This document shows, one piece after another, positions 20,111-30,295 of a stretch of DNA of 64,000 nt. The notes under the pieces were generated by a model. It saw only the letters and a program-made list of their open reading frames with translations, did not search any database and was not told the DNA's origin. The position numbers and the translations under genes are program-made. Within the stretch, counting starts at the first letter, position 1, and every line of letters begins with the position of its first letter. Origin of the DNA: Adiantum capillus-veneris (lineage: Eukaryota; Streptophyta; Polypodiopsida; Polypodiales; Pteridaceae); the NCBI GenBank assembly GCA_014529385.2, contig CM043968.1, positions 2,603,501 through 2,667,500 on the forward strand. Reading direction: 5' to 3'.

Positions 20111-20899
20111 ACCATCCTCACCTACTTGGGATAGAATAGTACCAAGAGCAAAATCTGAAGCGTCTGTTTCTAGGATGAAAGGCTTTGTAGGATCTGCATG
20201 AATTAGAAGGGGTGCGATCATGAAAGCTTCATTGAGAGTCTGAAAATCTTCCATGGCCTTCGAGTCCCAAACAAACTTATTATGGCCTGTCAACCTTGTG
20301 AGTGCTCTAACCACCTTGGAATATCCTTCGATAAAGAAATTTGCAAATTTGAGGAAACATTGGACATCTCTTACCAAGGTGGGTGTCTCCCAATCAAGAA
20401 TGGTTTGAATCTTCTTTAGATCTATGGAGATTCCCTTTTCAGAGACAACATAACCAAGAAATTCCACCTTAGATTGATGAAAAGAACACTTCTCCAACTT
20501 TGCATATAACCCTGATGCATGAAGCTTTTCAAGCACTAACCATACATGGTGCTCATGCTCTTCTTGGTCCTTGGAAAATATCAAGATGTCATCCAAGTAT
20601 ATTAGCACAAAATAATCCAAATACTCCCGAAATACATTGCTCATCAAATGTTGAAAATCTGTTGGGGCATTTGTGAGACCAAATTGCATGACGGTATATT
20701 CAAAGTGGCCATACCTTGTGCAAAAGGTTGTCTTCCATTCATCACCTTCTTTGATACTGACTAGGTTGTAAGCACCACGTAGGTCTATTTTTGTGAATAT
20801 TCTTGCCTTGTCGAGGCACTCAAGAAGCTCTGGGATCAAAGGAAGGGGATAGCAATTCTTGATGATGATCTTGTTCAGGCCCCTATAATCCACGCACAT
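20108..20899 (-). pseudogene. Reverse transcriptase of element 2
   Basis: 263 open residues: MCVDYRGLNK, KIDLRGAYNLV, EGDEWKTTF, RYGHFEYTVMQFGLTNAP, the intact catalytic YLDD at about residues 101-104 (near 20590), LGYVVSEKGI, and the start of RNase H (FILETDASDFALGTILSQ). The DLRGAYNLVRIKEGDEWKT style is typical of Tf1/sushi/Tcn1 chromoviruses. Upstream (21285-20947) the RT linker reads YDCAIELQEGAQPPFGPTYK in a separate open frame. Confidence 0.85.
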
Positions 20900-20946
20900 C
20901 CAGAGAGTTTCGTCCTTCTTCTTTACAAAGAGTATTGGAGCTCCTT

Positions 20947-21285
20947 CTAGGGACTTTGAATGCCATATGAACCCCTTATCAAGGTTCTCAACAATATTTT
21001 TGATAATTCTGCCAATTCATTTTGAGATAGCTTGTATGTTGGGCCAAAAGGGGGTTGGGCTCCCTCCTGAAGCTCTATAGCACAATCATAGGGTTGATGC
21101 TCCTGTAAGAGGTGTGCATTCTTCTTCTCAAAAACATCATTGTAGTCTTGATATTGACATGGCAATGCCTCCATGCTTTTTTCTATTGACGTGTCGATCG
21201 GTGTTGCAAATATCAGGAAAGTTGGATGTTTTTTGGCTGCATGCATGAAGACCTTGGCTCCAAAATATATAGGCCTATTATTCAT
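20947..21285 (-). pseudogene. Protease-RT linker of element 2
   Basis: Contains DYNDVFEKKNAHLL, then EHQPYDCAIELQEGAQPPFG, the conserved block before RT fingers. It is separated from RT proper by a frame change near 20940. Confidence 0.75.
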
Positions 21286-21355
21286 TCCCTTCTTCTTTTG
21301 GACTTTCCATAGTTCAATTCTTTGAGCCCTCCAATGGATGTTAGTATTATGTAGT

Positions 21356-21860
21356 TCAAGACACTATACCCCAATAACAATTAGATTGTTTGGGCTTTGG
21401 TATGATACTGAACGCTATTCTTGAAACATGCTCCTTTAATGTTACTTCTATGGGGCAAGTTTCATACTTGACATCCCCAAAAGCGAGGGGACGACCATCA
21501 ATGACTTCTACAGTTTCTAGATTAGACTTCTCCACAAGTGGTATGCCTTGTTCTTTTGCAAATTCTTTATCCATGAAGCACGCTGTTGCACCTGAATTTA
21601 GTAATGCTTCACAATCCATATGCCTACTTGGCATATGGATCTTGACTGGTAGCATAAAACTTGAAGTGGAATCAGCAGGAAGAAAGAGACCTTCTTTTGC
21701 TTGTCTTTTGTCCAACCATCTAGTCTCTATTGAGGTTGGACGTCCATGTTTTCTGAAAACATTGTGGCCGTTGCACCATGAACCTTCATCATTCTCTTCA
21801 TTGGACACCGTTGAGCAATGTGCCCTTGCTCTCTGCAATACATACATAAGCCATTAATGT
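21356..21860 (-). pseudogene. Zinc knuckle and protease of element 2
   Basis: At about 21847-21806 one frame reads CMYCREQGHIAQRC, a CCHC knuckle. The following frame holds the protease: EALLNSGATACFMDKEFA. The active-site triplet, normally D-S/T-G, is N-S-G, so the catalytic Asp is replaced by Asn. The frame ends in a stop at 21356. Confidence 0.8.
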
Positions 21861-22319
21861 GTCACCTTTGCTTTTCTCAGATTGAGAGAGGTTGAAACTG
21901 CGCTGAATCAATTTGCATGGGCTCAATGCTTGATTCATGGCCCTCTTGAGGTGTGTAGCCTTCATGTGTCACTTTTGTTTTAGACTGCAATGGTGCCTAA
22001 ATATGCCTCTCCTGTCGTGTCTCAAATAGTAAGTTATCACATTCCATCGCTTGAGAGACGAAATCGCTTAGTGTGTGAACCTTTGGCATAGTCAATAAAA
22101 GATCTTTTACATCATCCTTTAATCCCCACCAAGTAATGAAATATTCTTCATGCCAAGTTGAATCACAAGTGAGTTGTCAAAATTTGGATGCATAGACGGA
22201 TGTAGGTCTTGGCCCTTGGTGGAGATTTTGAAGTTTGGTTTTGGCAACCCTTGCTCAATATCCCCAAAGGCTGCAGAGAACTCCCACACAAAAGCTTCAA
22301 ATTCATGGAGGAGAGGAGA

Positions 22320-22730
22320 TTATTTTTCAAGTAAGGGAGCAAACCAAGAGAGAGCCGTACCCGAGATTAGGGTCCCAATAAGACCTACTAAGTTGAGAGA
22401 TATCATCTGGATAACTCTCTCGTTGCATTCGAATGAACGACACACCTGTTGGAGAAAACCTCTAAACTTTGATCTAGTCCCATCAAATTTTTCAGGCATG
22501 CTGACATTCGTCTCCTTCTTATGTTGTTGAGAATCTTTAGATCTTGCATCTTGTGCTTGATATGTGCTTGTCTCTTGAAGCTCTTGAATTTGACGTTGAA
22601 GATCTTGCAATGCTGGTCCCAAGATTAGGGGTTTCCCTGCTTGAAGTTGAGTGTTACTCTCATGAAGTTCTTGTAACTGAGCTTGGATGTTTTGCAATAT
22701 GTCGATGACACCTTTCATTGTTGGCTCCAT
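22320..22730 (-). pseudogene. Gag N-terminus of element 2
   Basis: 136 open residues starting MEPTMKGVIDILQNIQAQL. Gln/Leu-rich heptads follow (coiled coil, residues about 8-60), then MPEKFDGTRSKFRGFLQQV, the usual Gag capsid entry in this clade. The rest of capsid (22320-21860) is in broken frames. Confidence 0.8.
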
Positions 22731-22769
22731 GATGGCTTGAAAAGATCAAGAGATGGTAGTCTTGCAAAC

Positions 22770-23427
22770 TGTTATGAGCGTATATAGAGCTAGAAGAGAG
22801 CAAGAGGAGGTGCTCACAATGTACAAGAACTTGGGACTTGATGATAAGCTTAATCTTGATTACAAGAATTAATACTTTATTAAGAGAGCTAGATACAAGT
22901 CTTGGATTACATGAGTTGTTGAGTACAAAAGACAAGGCTTGATTCCAAGGACAAGACTTGAGCATAAGACATGAACTAGAAGAGGGCTTTCCTCATAGGA
23001 TCCTCACAATTGGTGTTGGCAAGACTGAGGGGCTTGTGGCCCAAGACCCCTATTTATACTACTGCTTGAGGAGGTTATAACTTTCTAGGTTCTTCTTGAG
23101 GAGGTTAGAATCTTCTAGAACCTTCTTGATCCTTCTAGTTCTTCTAGAACCTTCTAGACCCTTCTTCAACTTTCTAGATCTTTCCAAGAACTTCAAGTTT
23201 TTTGGAATCTTCTCCAACTTCTAAAAACTTCTATAATCTCCTTGATACTTTTAGAACCTTCTAGAATCTTCTAGATCATTCTAGAGACTTCTAGAGTCTT
23301 CTACTGAACGATGCAGGCAATGACATAGGCGATGATGCATGCGATGACATAGGCAATGACACAGGTGATGACATCAACGATGATGCAGGTGATGTCATAA
23401 GCGACTGACTCTCAAGCATCCATGACA
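22770..23427 (-). repeat. 5' LTR of element 2
   Basis: Pairs with 17604-18213. The outer end reads TGACA on the plus strand at 23423-23427 before AAATT. Confidence 0.85.
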
Positions 23428-23432
23428 AAATT
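23428..23432. other. Target-site duplication, right copy (AAATT)
   Basis: Matches 17599-17603. Element 3 gag resumes here. Confidence 0.85.
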
Positions 23433-24444
23433 TCCGTCAAGGGTCAAGGTCTGCATCAATCTATGCATCTAAATTTCAACAACTCTCTTGTGATTTAACA
23501 TGGCAAGAAGATATTTCGTTAGCCAATTTTGATGGGATTAAAGGATGATGTAAATGATCTTTTATTCACTATGCCAAACTTACATTCAACGAGTTCATCT
23601 CTCAAGGAATAGAATGTGATAGTCGACTATTTGAGAGACTAAAAGAGAAGCGTCATGGGGCATCATTGTGATTTGAAATATGATGAAACATGATGATTTT
23701 TCAATCCAAGAGGGAAATGAATCAAGCATTGAGCCCATGAAAATTGATTGAGAAGGATTGAGGTTCATGGTGCAACAACCTCAACATTTTTGGGAAACAT
23801 AAACATCCAACCTCGTTAACAACCAGGCGGTTGGACAAAAGCCACGTAAAAGGTCTCTTTTTACTCCATTGATCCCACTTCAAGTTTTATGCTACAAGTG
23901 AAGGTCCATATGCTACATAGGCAAATGTATTGTGAAGCATTACTAGATTCAAGTGCAAGTAAAAGGTATCTTTCTACCCCATTGATCCACTTCAAGTTTT
24001 ACGCTACAAGCCAAGGTCCATATGCTACATAGGCAAATGTATTGTGAAGCATTACTATATTCAAGTTCAACAGCATGCTTCATGGATAAAGAATTTGTAA
24101 AAGAGAAAGATATACGACTTGTGGAGAAGTCTAGTCAAGTAACTGCAAAAGTAACTGATGTTCGTCCCCTCACTTCAGGGTATGTCAGGTATGAAACTCA
24201 CCCCATGAAAGTAACATTAAAGAATCGTGTTTCAAGGATTGTGCTCGATATCATACAATGTCTGAGCAATCCAATTGTTATTGGTCTACCATGCCTTGAG
24301 CTACACAACCCTAGCATTGATTGGAGGGGTCAAAGCATTGAGAGCATAGACAAGTTCGAAAGAAGAATGGGAAGCATACAAATCCTATCTACATTGGATT
24401 TAAAGTCTTCATGCATGAAGAAAAAAAGAATCCAACTTTATTGA
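23433..24444 (+). pseudogene. Gag end and protease of element 3
   Basis: 23433-23760 aligns with gag of element 2 in broken frames. An open frame at 24022-24444 holds the protease: STACFMDKEFVKEKDI, with the active-site segment reading LLYSSS. A partial direct repeat of about 80 bases (near 23925 and 24022) duplicates the protease entry; the first copy reads LLDSSAS. Neither copy has a D-S/T-G site. Confidence 0.75.
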
Positions 24445-24579
24445 TATTTGCAATGATAGCTGACACACTAATGAAACAAGCATGGAAGCACTGCCACCTC
24501 AATATCAAGATTACAAGGATTTTTTGAGAAGGATACAGATCTTTTACTAGAGCATAGGACCTATGATTGTGCTATAAAG

Positions 24580-24918
24580 TTGCAAGAAGGTACTCAACCC
24601 ACTTTTGGCCCAATATACAAGCTATCTCAAGATGAATTGGTAGAACTACGCAAGTATATTGATCACAATCTTGCCAAGTGCTTCATATGTCATTTTAAAT
24701 CTCCAACAGGGGCTCCAATACTATTTGTTAAGAAGAGAGATGGATCCCTTCAAATGTGTGTGGATTATAGGGCTTTCAACAAGACCACCATTAAGAATTG
24801 CTATCCCCTCCCCTTGATTCTAGAATTTCTTGAGCGACTTGAAAAGGCAAAGGTTTTTATAAAGATAGACCTTCGTGGTGCCTATAATCTTGTCAGGATA
24901 AAGGAATCAAACGGGTAG
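24580..24918 (+). pseudogene. Reverse transcriptase fingers and palm start of element 3
   Basis: LQEGTQPTFGPIYKLSQDE, FVKKRDGSLQMCVDYR and KIDLRGAYNLVRIKES are present. The frame then stops and the catalytic YLDD part is deleted: the next recognisable sequence (24960-25130) is the end of RT and start of RNase H. Confidence 0.8.
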
Positions 24919-25019
24919 TAAACAACTTTTTGTAGTCCATTGACAAGATTAATAGGAAAGAGAAAGTTTGCTTGGATTCAGAGACCGAGAAATATTTTTG
25001 AACTCTCAAGGTAGCTTTC

Positions 25020-25478
25020 ACAACCGCACCCATTCTAATTCATGCAAACCCTACAAAGCCTTTCATCCTAGAGACAAAATCTTCAAATTTTTCCCTTGAA
25101 GTTATTCTATCCCAATTAGGTGATGATGGTCAAGTGCATCTAGTGGCTTTCCATTCTCAAAAGTTCTCAATTGCAAAAATCAATTATGAAATCTATGACA
25201 AAGAGCTCTTGGCAATTATTCACTCTTTTGAAAGGCGTCACCTGCTTGAAGGAGCTCCTCATAAGATCACAATAATTAGAGACCACAAGAATCTAGAATA
25301 CTTCATGTCTTCCTGTGTCTTGAATAATCGCCAAGCAAGGCAGAATGGTATGCTATCAAGATTTGACTTCATTATTTCTTATAGGCGTGTCCATCAACAA
25401 GGTAGGCTAGATGCCCATCAAGAAGGTCCTATCTTGCACCTAATCAAGGAGATGAAGCATTTGATCAACAAGAGTTAG
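25020..25478 (+). pseudogene. RNase H of element 3
   Basis: HANPTKPFILETKSSNFSL, then VAFHSQKFS, NYEIYDKELLAI, IIRDHKNLEYFM and QGRLDA. The catalytic ETDAS motif reads ETKSS, so the first Asp is lost. Confidence 0.8.
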
Positions 25479-25483
25479 TAATC

Positions 25484-26013
25484 TTGAAGCCTGAGAAACT
25501 TAATCTAAACACAACCATAAGAAAGGCTCCAAAAGATTCTACTTTTTTGGTCCAAGTGAAGAAGCAAATTGCCAAGGACCTGCTTGCCCAAAATATCAAA
25601 AGACAGCTACACGGACAAGGAAGTGTTAATGAGGACTTTCAAGAAATTGCCAAGGTTGATCTCCTAAAAAGGTCTCCTCTATATTCTACTAGGATCAACA
25701 GGCTTGGAGATACGTCAAAAGAGGCATGACCTTCCGACAACATAACATTTTGGGGTCAATAAGACAATTGAGCTTATATCACATGACTATTAGTAGCATC
25801 AAATGTGGAAACTTATCAAGGAGTATGTGGGCGCTTGTGACTTTTGCAACAGATCCAAGGCCCCTTGTCATCATCATCATGGATTACTTCATCCCTTCCC
25901 TATTTCAAGCAAGACATGGTCATCCGTATCCATGGGAACTACGCTTATCAAAGAAATTTAACTCCATTCTAGTAGTCATAGACCAGTTTACGAGGGTAGC
26001 ACACTTATGTTAA
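25484..26013 (+). pseudogene. Integrase start of element 3
   Basis: Two frames. 25484-25729 is the linker (KKQIAKDLLAQNIKRQL); 25726-26013 runs through a damaged zinc-binding domain to VVIDQFTRVAHLC, just past the first catalytic Asp region. Element 3 is lost after about 26040. Confidence 0.75.
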
Positions 26014-26040
26014 CGACCAAACAATCATCGGAGACAGTAC

Positions 26041-26209
26041 GACTACCACGAGGCTATGGAAACCACTAACCTTGATTTCTTATTTAATTTTTGGAGACCC
26101 TCTTTTTGAAGTCACAAATGGACGGATATTGTATGGATAGTGCAAGGGCTTCACACGCAATAGTGAGGGTTAGGTTGCCACGAATTGGTTGGGTAATCGG
26201 CACTGAAAT
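26041..26209. other. Unassigned junction sequence
   Basis: Lies between the truncated integrase of element 3 and the RT end of element 4. I see no motif in it. Confidence 0.4.
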
Positions 26210-27545
26210 CCAGTTCAAAGACCTACGTAGTCACAAGCTGCTTGTCAAGCCTAAGAAAAGTGAATTCTTCTTGGAAGAGATCCACATTTTAGGCCATATA
26301 GTGTCAAAAGGATGGTGTCCAAATGGATTTTGCCAAGGTTGAAGCAATTAGGGCATGGCTAGATTTGAAGATGGTGCATGATGTTCGTAGCTTCTTGGGA
26401 TTATGATCTTACTACCAAAGGTTTATTAGGAACTTTGCAGAGATTGCTTCATCACCTTCATGCTCTACAAAAGAAAGAGGTCACGTTCAAGTGGACACAA
26501 AAAGAGATTTCAGCTTTTAGTCTCTTAGGAAAAGCTGAATTCGGATCCAATAATTGTTTTACTAGATCTCAGGAAGTCGTTTGTGGTCCACTGTGACGCA
26601 TGTGGCAATAGTATTGAGGTACTATTAATACAAGATGGTCGGGTAGTAGCTTACAAGCAAAAAATCTTGCAAGGGCTAGAAAGGACTACACAAATCTATG
26701 AGAAAGAGTACTAGTTGTGATTCATGCACTTTCTAGCTGGAAGCACTCCCTATTAGGTGCTGATTTTGTTGTCCAAACAGACCTTGTGATACTTGTTAAC
26801 ATTGTGTCAAAGCTATCTGTAAAGCATATGCGATGGGCAGACATTATCTATATGTTCCCACTTTCAAATTCTACACGTGGAAGCCAAGAAGAATGTTGTG
26901 GTTGATGCGTTATCAAGAAAGCCACAAATTTAGTTGTTTCAATTTCTTATCATGATGAGCTTGATGCCATGAAGGAACAATATGCTACTAATGAGGATTT
27001 GCAAGGATCTCTGGATAGTTGCAAGATGGGCAATGCCATGAGCACTACCTCCTTAATGATGGTTTTATGATGGTGCATGGCAGATTACGTGTCACTAGGC
27101 CATTGCGACATAAAGTTATGGTAGAAATCCATGTCCCGCCATGCACAAGTCGTCATGGTATAGCTGCGACAGTTAAAGCGGTTGAGACATGCATTCTTGT
27201 ATTGGTCTACTTTGAAGAGAGATGTGGATGCCTTTGTGCGAGCATGCATGATTTTCTAAAAGGTCAAGTTTGACAGGCAAAAGGCACCAGGGTTGTTACA
27301 ACCACTACCTAATCCAAATAAGCAATGGGAAGTATTGCTATGGATTTTATCTTTGATCTTCCAAGAACGTCAACACAAAATGATGGTATATCGACCATTA
27401 TTTGCAGGGTCACCAAGCAGGCCCATTTTATCCTATCAAGAAGAAGATAAAATCTGATCATATGGCACGATTGTTTATGTACAACATGTTTAAGTACCAT
27501 GGTATGTCACAGTCTATTGTCAATGATCATGATCCTTGTATGAAC
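26210..27545 (+). pseudogene. Ty3 pol remnant (element 4): RT end, RNase H, integrase start
   Basis: From 26217 the frames read HKLLVKPKKSEFFLEEIH and LGHIVSK (RT thumb), then, shifted, RSFLGLCSYYQRFIRNFAEI. RNase H traces are IHALSSWKHSLLGADFVVQT and MRWAD. The integrase linker is LLNDGFMMVHGRLRVTRPL and the zinc part GIAATVKAVE. The core start is SIAMDFIFDLPRT (first Asp) and TKQAHFI; the sequence ends near the second Asp block, INDHDP-like, at about 27540. Many stops. A family closer to element 1 than to element 2. Confidence 0.75.
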
Positions 27546-27704
27546 AGGCTATTTTGGATGATCCTTGTATGAACGGACATTGTTTCTACTACCTTAATGG
27601 TAGAAACCAATTTTGACATGGTAAAAACCTAATTGCTGGAAGAAACCATTTTGAAATACTTGAAAGAAAATGGATAGTGGTAGAAACTAGGTGGACACTA
27701 CTAT

Positions 27705-28100
27705 TGGCGGATTTACTGAACAGATGTTCACCTAGCCGGACACGTAGCCGGGGAGACCACAATTGTACTCTATTATTCTTCCCAGCTAGTGTAGTGATAC
27801 TCTATGTAAATCTAGATTCTAGAGTAGCAAGTCAATCCCCTGAGTTGTAATTTTGTCATGACATTTATAAAAGTCCATGTGAGTCGACCACTGGCCATTT
27901 AGAAAGCCCTACGTATAAAAATCATTAACCTTAATGTGGAGGGAGGCTTATCTTTTGAAGAAGAAAGAGCTCTATTGTACATATCCTAAAATGACCACGA
28001 AGCTCCAACTTGTAATTTTTTCAAAACCCATCCAAATTAATCCCAATTTGGAAACCCACAAAGTTCAGAAAAAGTGATGGAAATTTTGGAAAGAACCTTG
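27705..28100 (+). repeat. LTR fragment in plus orientation
   Basis: Reverse complement of about 30790-31085: shared blocks include CACCTA(A/G)CCGGAC, GTAGCCGG, ACTCTATTATT, GCTAGTGTAGTGA, GGCCATTTAGAAA and AGGCTTATCTTTTG. It is the LTR of the array described below but oppositely oriented. It follows the plus-strand pol remnant, so it may be what remains of that element's 3' LTR. Confidence 0.65.
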
Positions 28101-28135
28101 CTCTTTTGCATATGTGCAAGCAAGAAATTGCAGCA

Positions 28136-28215
28136 CATAGTCTACCCTCTAGGTGCACCATAGTAAACTACACACAACATAGCTGCCATACCTCAAACCA
28201 AGAGGGTAGACTATG
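28136..28215. repeat. Perfect 15-base inverted repeat
   Basis: CATAGTCTACCCTCT at 28136-28150 and its exact reverse complement at 28201-28215, with a 50-base loop. It lies at the left edge of the repeat array. Confidence 0.85.
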
Positions 28216-28682
28216 GGGACAAAGTGTCCAAAAGCCAACAAAAAACATCTCTCAAATACTTTGGGGTGGTTCACATTATATGTCAAATATTGCCCCCCCA
28301 ACAAGCATGGAACACTTTCAAGTGCTTCATTTGCATATCGGGGCATCTTCTAGAAACCCTCCACTTTGCATGTCACAAAAGCACGGAAACAAAAATACCA
28401 GAGCTAAAAAAACATAAACTCTCTCACCATCCACTTCCATGTTGCATCCAATACACATACCATGCCAAAAGCCTTCCCAATAAAAACACAAACCCATATG
28501 CTCATTAAATCAAACATATATCTCTTTCCTCCGTCATACACATAAGATTACATTCCCTCATTTTCTAAAGAATTTTTCTCAAACTCATAAGGATCAACAT
28601 GATACCTCCCAAAGTATCTAGTATACACATCATCATAAACGAGGGACCATAAAACCATTTTGCTACCATGTCCATAACAGTG

Positions 28683-29260
28683 TCAGTCAAAGCTATTCAT
28701 CTCACACAAACTATTGGCATGACAATCATAGACACATGATAATGATGCATCAAGATATTCTTTAAAGGTACCCAATATCTTCATCAAATAAGAATTAAGG
28801 TGTCTCTCACTCATGACACAATACATATCATCCTTGCTTGGCATAAATAGAGGCAAACTATCAACAAAGCCTAGTCTCTCATAGTTAACACCAACATCAT
28901 CCCTCATATGATCTTCCTTATTTGTTTCATCTCAAAATTATTCATAAAAGGAATAAGAACATCCACCACATTAGAATTATCAATGGATACATGCTCTTTA
29001 TCTCTATACAAAACACCATTAAAAATGCTCTCCACCTTATCAAACAAGTCAAACATAGACACATAATCTTCATGTGACACCATCTCATGCATACAAATAG
29101 GAATTTGATCATCATCCACTTGCACATCATCAAAAGATACCAATGCATCATGAGTAGCACTAGCATTTTTATTAATAGTGACAACCATGGGTAGTTCATC
29201 AAACAGCCCATACATACATGTAAACTCATCATCCACAACATATTCACCAAGAGGGTTCAC
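28683..29260 (-). pseudogene. Acidic protein of the LTR array, copy 1 (frameshifted)
   Basis: 29260-28904 and 28907-28683 are two frames overlapping at ATGA. The first matches the C-terminal half of the intact copy at 33953-34642 (HEMVSHEDYVSMFDLFDKV). The second continues the protein (RDDVGVNYERLGFVDSLPLF, SLCEMNSFD), and further traces run to about 28560 (VYTRYFGRYHVDPYEFEK). So the ancestral protein was longer than the 229 residues preserved in copy 2. No known domain recognised. Confidence 0.55.
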
Positions 29261-30282
29261 AATATCTTAGCACTCATCAAGCCCCAAAACTTTATACTCA
29301 AGATAGGAACCCTTAAAATCCTCATCATCATTCATAACCATAGCATATGCTTCTACAGTGTCATACTCCAAATCAATATCCATGCATGGACTCCAAGTCA
29401 ACCTCAATATCATCCACATTAGCATGTACATCTTCAAGATGAGAAGCATTTGTATTTTCAATACACATATCAGCCACATAGATGTCCGATTTCTTTGAAT
29501 CCATGATTATATTGTGTAGTGTTTGGAACAAAAAAGAAGTACCTCGTAGAGAGTTCCACTTTCAAAAGAGTAGAAGCTTTTTTCAATTTTCCATGTGGCA
29601 AAATCCACTTGAAAATTCACTCGAGTTCAAGCACAAAGAGATTGTGGAACTTGTAGAACTTGTCAATGAAAAGAGCGTGAGATTACAGCAAGAAATGTGA
29701 TGCACCAAATATGGTCTTCAAGAAATCCGCTTGCTTCGATCACCACAACAAATATGCATGACTTCATGAAAATTTTCAAAAGTCCATTGCAAAGTAGATT
29801 CGTGCAGCTGACATCCATACTCCTTGCTTTGGTGTATGGCTCCTTGAGCTTGGCGGCCTTGGTGTATGGCTTATTGAGAGTGAGAAGTAGGGCTTTCCCC
29901 TTGTGTATAGCCCTTTCCTTGTGGGAGAAGGTATGAGAAGAGGGAATTAGGCCCCTTGGGTAACCAATAGAAGGGTTCAAAAACCCTTATAATGTGAACC
30001 AAATGAACTCAAGGCATGCACGCAACGTAAACAGAGACATTGCGATGATGTTTTTGCTCATACCGGGCTGATTAAAGCCAAATCAAGGGTCGTGCAAGAG
30101 TTCAAGATGGCTCGGCTCACTAGGGCGATCATGCTTGGTTCCATAGCCATGAGTTTTGGAGGAGGTGACACTCGGGCAAGCTTGTGTGTAGGAGCCGCTT
30201 CACACGTCGATCCACCTCGTGATCAGAGAGAGAGGAAGAGCCACTGATTTCCTTGCATACCATGAAAGCCCTTCTAATCTTA

Positions 30283-30294
30283 GCTCTAATACGA
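30283..30294 (-). other. Primer-binding site (array unit 1)
   Basis: Minus strand TCGTATTAGAGC, a decayed form of TGGTATCAGAGC, adjoining the LTR. Confidence 0.65.
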
Positions 30295-30295
30295 G

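Larger units (their letters stand above)
17604..23427 (-). mobile_element. Ty3 chromovirus, Tcn1-like, element 2
   Basis: A complete insertion of 5.8 kb on the minus strand: LTR at 22770-23427, gag, protease, RT, RNase H, integrase, chromodomain, polypurine tract, LTR at 17604-18213. LTRs start TGTCATGGATGC and end CATAACA in element orientation and are flanked by AAATT on both sides. RT and chromodomain look most like Tf1/sushi/Tcn1-type chromoviruses. No clear tRNA-Met primer-binding site follows the 5' LTR. Several frames are broken. Confidence 0.9.
16560..26040 (+). mobile_element. Ty3 chromovirus-type element 3, interrupted by element 2
   Basis: A plus-strand relative of element 2. LTR and gag start lie at 16560-17603; the rest of gag, protease, RT, RNase H and part of integrase lie at 23428-26013. 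The two parts are continuous in alignment to the gag of element 2 once 17604-23427 is taken out. It is heavily decayed and truncated in integrase; no 3' LTR was found. Confidence 0.75.
28219..30294 (-). mobile_element. Array unit 1: 5' internal part of the LTR element
   Basis: Aligns with 33261-36594 apart from about 1.17 kb of extra duplicated sequence in that copy and a roughly 66-base deletion here at about 29392. It starts on the minus strand at a primer-binding site (30283-30294, TGGTATTAGAGC with one change) next to the LTR at 30296. Its distal end is cut at about 28219. Confidence 0.75.

Noticed and set aside
21390-21857. Plus-strand 155-residue frame
   Set aside because: Antisense to the protease of element 2, which has the recognisable motifs.
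28942-29250. Met/Leu/Trp-rich minus-strand frame (and its copy at 33991-34299)
   Set aside because: Out-of-frame shadow of the acidic protein; the hydrophobic look comes from shifted Asp/Glu codons.
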